This document shows positions 60,701 to 64,000 of a DNA stretch of 64,000 bases, in pieces. Under the pieces are notes generated by a model, which was given only the letters and a program-made list of their open reading frames with translations, was not told where the DNA came from and searched no databases. Position numbers and translations under genes: made by a program. Position 1 is the stretch's first letter; each line of letters opens with the position of its first letter. The stretch spans positions 248,001 through 312,000 of the forward strand of contig CAWIBS010000030.1 in NCBI GenBank assembly GCA_963834365.1, given 5' to 3'. The DNA is from CAWJAP01 sp963834365 (lineage in GTDB: Bacteria > Acidobacteriota > Vicinamibacteria > Vicinamibacterales > Vicinamibacteraceae).

Positions 60701-61271
60701 ACTGGACCCGTGGCTTTTGCGCACCGTTCTCGAAGCGCAGCTCGCGGAACAGGAGCGCGCCGGGCTCCTGCTCGTGGCGCCTGGGACCGCTGGCGCCGCC
60801 GTCCTGCCTGGTCGCCGGCCAGTCGGGCAGGTAGAAGCTGTCGAGCGTGTATCGCGCCGCGCCGGCCGCTGCCTGTATCGTGCCGAGCACATCGTCGGCC
60901 GTCCACCGGCTGTTCGAATCGACGTAGTCGGGCATCGTCGCGATCACGAATTCGACGTCGCCGATGGCCGCGAGCGCAGGTCTGGCGCGATCGACCAACG
61001 TGCTCGCTGCCGCGTCGGGCTGGAACGTCACGCCGACGAACCGCGCGATCAGCCTGATGGCCTCGCGGCCAGCGTCGAGCTCGGCGGCGCCGCCGCCGGC
61101 TGCGGACGGCGATGGGGCGGGAACGGTCTCCGGAGCTGCGACTTCGACGGGTGGCTGGGGTCCACCGCCGAGGGCGCGGAGGAGCACGGTCAGCACGGCG
61201 AGGGCCGCAATCCCCCAGGGGGTTGCGTTGGGCGGGAGCGCCCAGGATGTGGCGGCGTCTCGCTCGGCCAT
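57752..61271 (-). CDS. Large unrecognised membrane protein, one frameshift
   Basis: About 1172 residues when joined at an extra base near 60599 (FKPKD then GCVYLGPSYSG). One membrane segment (18-36), a Pro/Ala linker, then roughly 520 extracytoplasmic residues. The latter part of this stretch (GIGAVGIFATDVRDFLFLAREINRVAPNVLLFGAEP, about residues 440-475, in outline) reads like a periplasmic-binding-protein type I fold. Ten or eleven membrane segments follow from about 620 to the end, with a cytoplasmic insert near 880-960 (PMDWRPSLQPPHGTARRLLLRG). I know no family with this plan. A sensor or transporter is possible. It lies between S46 and M23 peptidases. Confidence 0.8.
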
Positions 61272-61373
61272 CTCTCTTATTGAGAACGATGGAGTCGGCG
61301 AAAACCGACGGCCGGGTGGCGTGGGGGCCCGGAGGCTGCGGTCTCGGGGCGCCGAACGGGTGGCGGCGTCGGG

Positions 61374-61500
61374 GTCCGGCTGAAGCCGGACACTACGGCA
61401 ACCGTTGGCTGAACGGCGTCCGGGTCCTGCCCGACGTAGTGTCCGGCTTCAGCCGGACCGGCACGACTGCCTGGCGTAGTGTCCGGCTTCAGCCGGACCT
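61374..61500. repeat. Three CTGAAG palindromes
   Basis: TCCGGCTGAAGCCGGA (61375-61390) faces one way; GTCCGGCTTCAGCCGGAC occurs twice the other way (61441-61458 and 61481-61498), each preceded by CGTAGT. They fill the 239-base gap between the membrane protein and the M23 peptidase. Confidence 0.88.
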
Positions 61501-61510
61501 GCCCGGCAAC

Positions 61511-62761
61511 CTACGGGGCGGCGGTTGCGAGCTCGCTGGCGACGGCGCTCACGAACTGGCGCTCGAGGCCGGCGCGCGTGGTCTCGAACGCGGCGCGAAA
61601 GGCGACTGGGACCGGCTCGCCGGGCGGATGCTTCTTGTGCTCGGCGACCGGGTTGACGTGCGACCCGTTGCGCTTGAGCTCGTAGTGCAGGTGCGCGCCG
61701 GTCGAGAGTCCGGTCGAGCCGACACGCCCGATGATCTGTCCCTGCTGGACGCGCGCGCCGCGGCGCAGTCCCTTGCCGAAGGACGAGAGGTGGAGATAGC
61801 GGCTCTCGTAGCCGCTCGCGTGGCGCAGCACGACGGTTTTGCCGCCCCCGCCCATGTAGCGCGCGCCGACGACGGTCCCGTCGGCGATGGCGACGACGGG
61901 CGCGCCGCGTGCCGCGCCGAAGTCCACGCCCAGATGCGGCCGCCGGATGCGAAGCACCGGGTGCAGCCGCCGATAGGAGAACGACGAAGTCACGCGCGGT
62001 TCGAACTTGAGCGGTGAGGCGAGGAAGAAGCGGTGCAGCGAGCGGCCCTGGGCATCGTAGTAGCCTGGCTTGCCCCCCGGCGGCTGGTAGCGGAAGGCGG
62101 TGTAGGTGCGACCGTCGTTGCTGAAGGTGGCGGCCACCACGTCGCCGTACCCGACGCGCGCGCCCTCGCGCAGCACCTGTTCGAAGACGACCTCGAAATG
62201 GTCACCCGGCTGGACGTCGTGGTTGAAGTCGATATCGCCCGCAAAGACGTCGGCCAGCGCAATCGCGAGCGAGACATCCTCGCCGGCTCCGGTCACCGCC
62301 GCGATGAGCGAGGAGTGGTCGCGATCGATCTCGCCGCGGATGGCCACGAGCCCGCGTTCCTTTCGATACGACGCAATCTCCACTGCGTAAGGGGCGGCGG
62401 GGTCCGGTGATGCCGCTTTCAGGAAGCGGTCCGCGTCGATGCGGTAGACGAGCTCGCGCACGAAGCCATCCTGCGTGCGCTCGATCTCATACGGTTGATG
62501 TGCGCGCATCCGGCGCGAGCTGAAGACCGGCTCGACGGCGGCCGCCACGACTTCGGCCTTCGCCGGCTCGACGCCGTGCGTCTCGAGCAGATCCGCGAAC
62601 GTGGCTCCCGGGGGCACGCGGCCGGCGACGCGCTCCGAGTCCGCGGGCAACCGGATGTCAGCGGTCCGCACCGGTCGCGCCGCTGACGGCGCCTCGCCGC
62701 AGCCCGCCGCGATCACGGCGGCAAGAAGTGCCACCACAGACAGTGTTCGACGGACCTTCAT
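61511..62761 (-). CDS. M23-family metallopeptidase, lipoprotein
   Basis: A 416-residue peptidoglycan endopeptidase resembling MepM. The signal peptide ends in lipobox AAGC (Cys21). The middle shows an OapA-like/LysM-adjacent domain (about 45-130) and a region with ITHG-type beta strands. The C-terminal LytM domain has the zinc ligands in HLGVDFGA and HLHYE with TGLSTGAHLHYELKRNG in outline. All M23 ligands appear intact. It probably cuts cross-links in the periplasm. Confidence 0.93.
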   Translation of the reverse strand: MKVRRTLSVVALLAAVIAAGCGEAPSAARPVRTADIRLPADSERVAGRVPPGATFADLLETHGVEPAKAEVVAAAVEPVFSSRRMRAHQPYEIERTQDGFVRELVYRIDADRFLKAASPDPAAPYAVEIASYRKERGLVAIRGEIDRDHSSLIAAVTGAGEDVSLAIALADVFAGDIDFNHDVQPGDHFEVVFEQVLREGARVGYGDVVAATFSNDGRTYTAFRYQPPGGKPGYYDAQGRSLHRFFLASPLKFEPRVTSSFSYRRLHPVLRIRRPHLGVDFGAARGAPVVAIADGTVVGARYMGGGGKTVVLRHASGYESRYLHLSSFGKGLRRGARVQQGQIIGRVGSTGLSTGAHLHYELKRNGSHVNPVAEHKKHPPGEPVPVAFRAAFETTRAGLERQFVSAVASELATAAP

Positions 62762-62791
62762 CCTTCGTCCTTCATCCTCCGTACCTCGTCC
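62762..62791. repeat. Heptamer array, CCTTCNT type
   Basis: Units CCTTCGT, CCTTCAT, CCTCCGT and ACCTCGT fill the 31-base gap between the M23 and DinB-like genes; the unit also extends over the first codons of the former. Confidence 0.7.
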
Positions 62792-62792
62792 T

Positions 62793-63347
62793 TCACTTCG
62801 TCCTGTCGGTCGAGGGCGGCACGATACCCTTCATCCGCAGGTACGTGGTCATGTTGCCGTAGTGCTGGAAGCTGTGGGCGACGTTTCCGTAGAGGGCGGT
62901 GACTGCTGACATCTCCATGCCGAACAGCTTGACGATCCGGTTCGCCTTGTCGTCGGTCATCGACGCGTAGACCTCGTCGCAGTAGGCGATCGCCTTCTTG
63001 AGCGCGGCGACAGCCTCGGTCTTGGTGCCGGCCTTCTCGGCATTCTGCCCGCGATTCGGATTCGGCTCGCCCTTGACCGCCGAGCAGAAGAGGTATTGCG
63101 CGTTGGCCACGTGACCGACCAGCTCGCCGAAGGTTCTGACGCCGTCCACGGGCCGGTAGCCGTAGTCGGCCTCGGCCATCTTCTCCGCACCCTCGGTCAG
63201 ATTGCGCGCGATCTGGGCGTAGCCCCAGTGGGCGCCGGCGCTGATCGGCCCGGCGGGGCCGGTCGGGGTCTGTTGTCCAGCGGCTTGCGGCGCCCATGAC
63301 ATGACGAAGACGGCCGAAGCCGTCGCCAGCCAGCGACTTCCTGCCAT
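62793..63347 (-). CDS. DinB-like four-helix protein, exported
   Basis: A 184-residue protein. ATG 63347 is chosen because GGAGG stands 8 bases upstream and a signal peptide follows (ending AAGQ); a longer frame to 63503 has no such support. The body is a DinB/YfiT-like four-helix bundle with candidate metal His in VGHVANAQYLF and HSFQHYGNM. Most DinB proteins are cytoplasmic thiol transferases, so export is unusual yet common in acidobacterial copies. Function is unknown. Confidence 0.87.
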   Translation of the reverse strand: MAGSRWLATASAVFVMSWAPQAAGQQTPTGPAGPISAGAHWGYAQIARNLTEGAEKMAEADYGYRPVDGVRTFGELVGHVANAQYLFCSAVKGEPNPNRGQNAEKAGTKTEAVAALKKAIAYCDEVYASMTDDKANRIVKLFGMEMSAVTALYGNVAHSFQHYGNMTTYLRMKGIVPPSTDRTK

Positions 63348-63470
63348 GCTGCACACCTCCTCGCCCGCCGATCCGCTTCGTGCGGCAGTCGCTCTCGACA
63401 CCCGATCACGGGTGAAAAGCCTGGCGATTCTACGACGTCCGGGCTGTAAGCAGCGACGGTGCCCGTACCG

Positions 63471-63538
63471 TAAAATATTCGTCAGCTGCCCGGGATGCCT
63501 CATCCCGCGTGACGGATCCGATCAGATCGGGTCTTTTT
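63471..63538 (+). promoter_or_regulatory. Two-hairpin leader ahead of the M28 peptidase
   Basis: TAAAAT (63471-63476) could be a -10 box. Downstream, CGGGATG and CATCCCG (63491-63507) form a perfect seven-base stem. Then GATCCGATC and GATCGGGTC (63515-63533) form a nine-base stem with one G-T pair and are followed by five Ts (63534-63538). The second stem looks like an intrinsic terminator before the gene's ribosome-binding site, so attenuation or a short RNA is possible. Confidence 0.4.
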
Positions 63539-63564
63539 CGTCACACACCGGAAGGAGTCCGCCC

Positions 63565-64000
63565 ATGTTCGTCCGATGGTCCCACACCGGAGGCCGGCGC
63601 CGCGTGTCGATCGTCGGTCCGCTGGCTCTGGTGCTCTGTGTCGTCATCCCGGTCGCTGGCCAGGGGGTCGCCCCATCCTCACGCCCCGTCGCCGATCGCC
63701 AGGGCCCGAGCGTCGCGCAGGTCGAGGCGGTCGATTTCGATGCGATCTATCGGATCAAGGACGAAGGCCTCAACCGATCGCGGGCAATGGAGACCCTGTC
63801 CTACCTGACCGACATCCATGGTCCGCGGCTCACCAATTCGCCGGGCATGCATGCAGCGGCGGAGTACGCGAAGCGCTACATGACCGAGATCGGGCTGACG
63901 AACCCGCGCTTCGAAGCGTGGGGACCGTTTGGCCGGGGCTGGGCCAACGAGCGGACGTCCGTGCAGATCACGGCGCCGCAGACGTGGGCGGCGATCGCTT
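63565..64000 (+). CDS. M28-family peptidase, 3'-truncated by window edge
   Basis: The first 145 residues of a secreted zinc aminopeptidase. GGAAGGAG lies ahead of ATG 63565. A signal peptide (LALVLCVVIPVAGQ) is followed by IYRIKDEGLNRSRAMETLSYL and DIHGPRLTNSPGMHAAAEYAKRYM in outline, the usual N-terminus of acidobacterial M28 proteins. The catalytic zinc residues lie outside the window, so the call rests on the N-terminal pattern. Confidence 0.82.
   Translation, partial: MFVRWSHTGGRRRVSIVGPLALVLCVVIPVAGQGVAPSSRPVADRQGPSVAQVEAVDFDAIYRIKDEGLNRSRAMETLSYLTDIHGPRLTNSPGMHAAAEYAKRYMTEIGLTNPRFEAWGPFGRGWANERTSVQITAPQTWAAIA

Overview
The window is high-GC bacterial chromosome and most resembles the Acidobacteria, probably class Vicinamibacteria. 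The pointers are two PadR regulator plus large orphan MacB/FtsX-type permease pairs, two Oar-like TonB-dependent receptors with carboxypeptidase-regulatory N-termini, an S46 peptidase, a DUF1800/DUF1501 pair, and gaps filled with short palindromes and heptanucleotide arrays. This placement is inference from gene content. I saw no transposase, integrase, phage gene, tRNA, rRNA or CRISPR array.

Layout. 1-4709: nitrite assimilation (nirB, cut by the window edge, nirD, hemD, a NarK-type transporter). 4996-10144: a frame-broken TonB receptor and a secreted methyltransferase-like protein. 10145-14001: repeat-filled spacer, PfkB kinase, RRM protein, pntB and pntA C-terminal subunit. 14199-17295 and 23172-26204: two PadR/permease operons. 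Between them lie a hybrid histidine kinase and a nagB, sugar-acid transporter, histidine phosphatase, M14 peptidase run. 27243-35387: a reductive pyrimidine catabolism locus (preA and an NCS1 transporter facing mmsA, beta-ureidopropionase, dihydropyrimidinase, aminotransferase) that would take uracil or thymine through beta-alanine to acetyl- or propionyl-CoA. 35421-39422: envelope and stress proteins (DUF4097, DUF4397, CsbD, AI-2E). 39540-42544: treY. 42679-47406: DUF1800, DUF1501, AsmA-like. 47417-52113: desaturase, serC, serA, DUF1015. 52289-64000: second TonB receptor, S46 peptidase, a large unrecognised membrane protein, M23 peptidase, DinB-like protein, and the start of an M28 peptidase.

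Two features run across the window. First, gaps are filled by at least four kinds of non-coding repeat: palindromes with a fixed CTGAAG centre and covarying stems, heptamer arrays, a composite cassette present twice, and a foldback element of about 165 bp present twice. Second, many genes at 5.0-9.8 kb and 33.7-61 kb are broken by single-base frameshifts, mostly +1 insertions, although conserved protein sequence continues in the next frame. I treat these as probable sequence or consensus errors and annotate each such gene as one locus.
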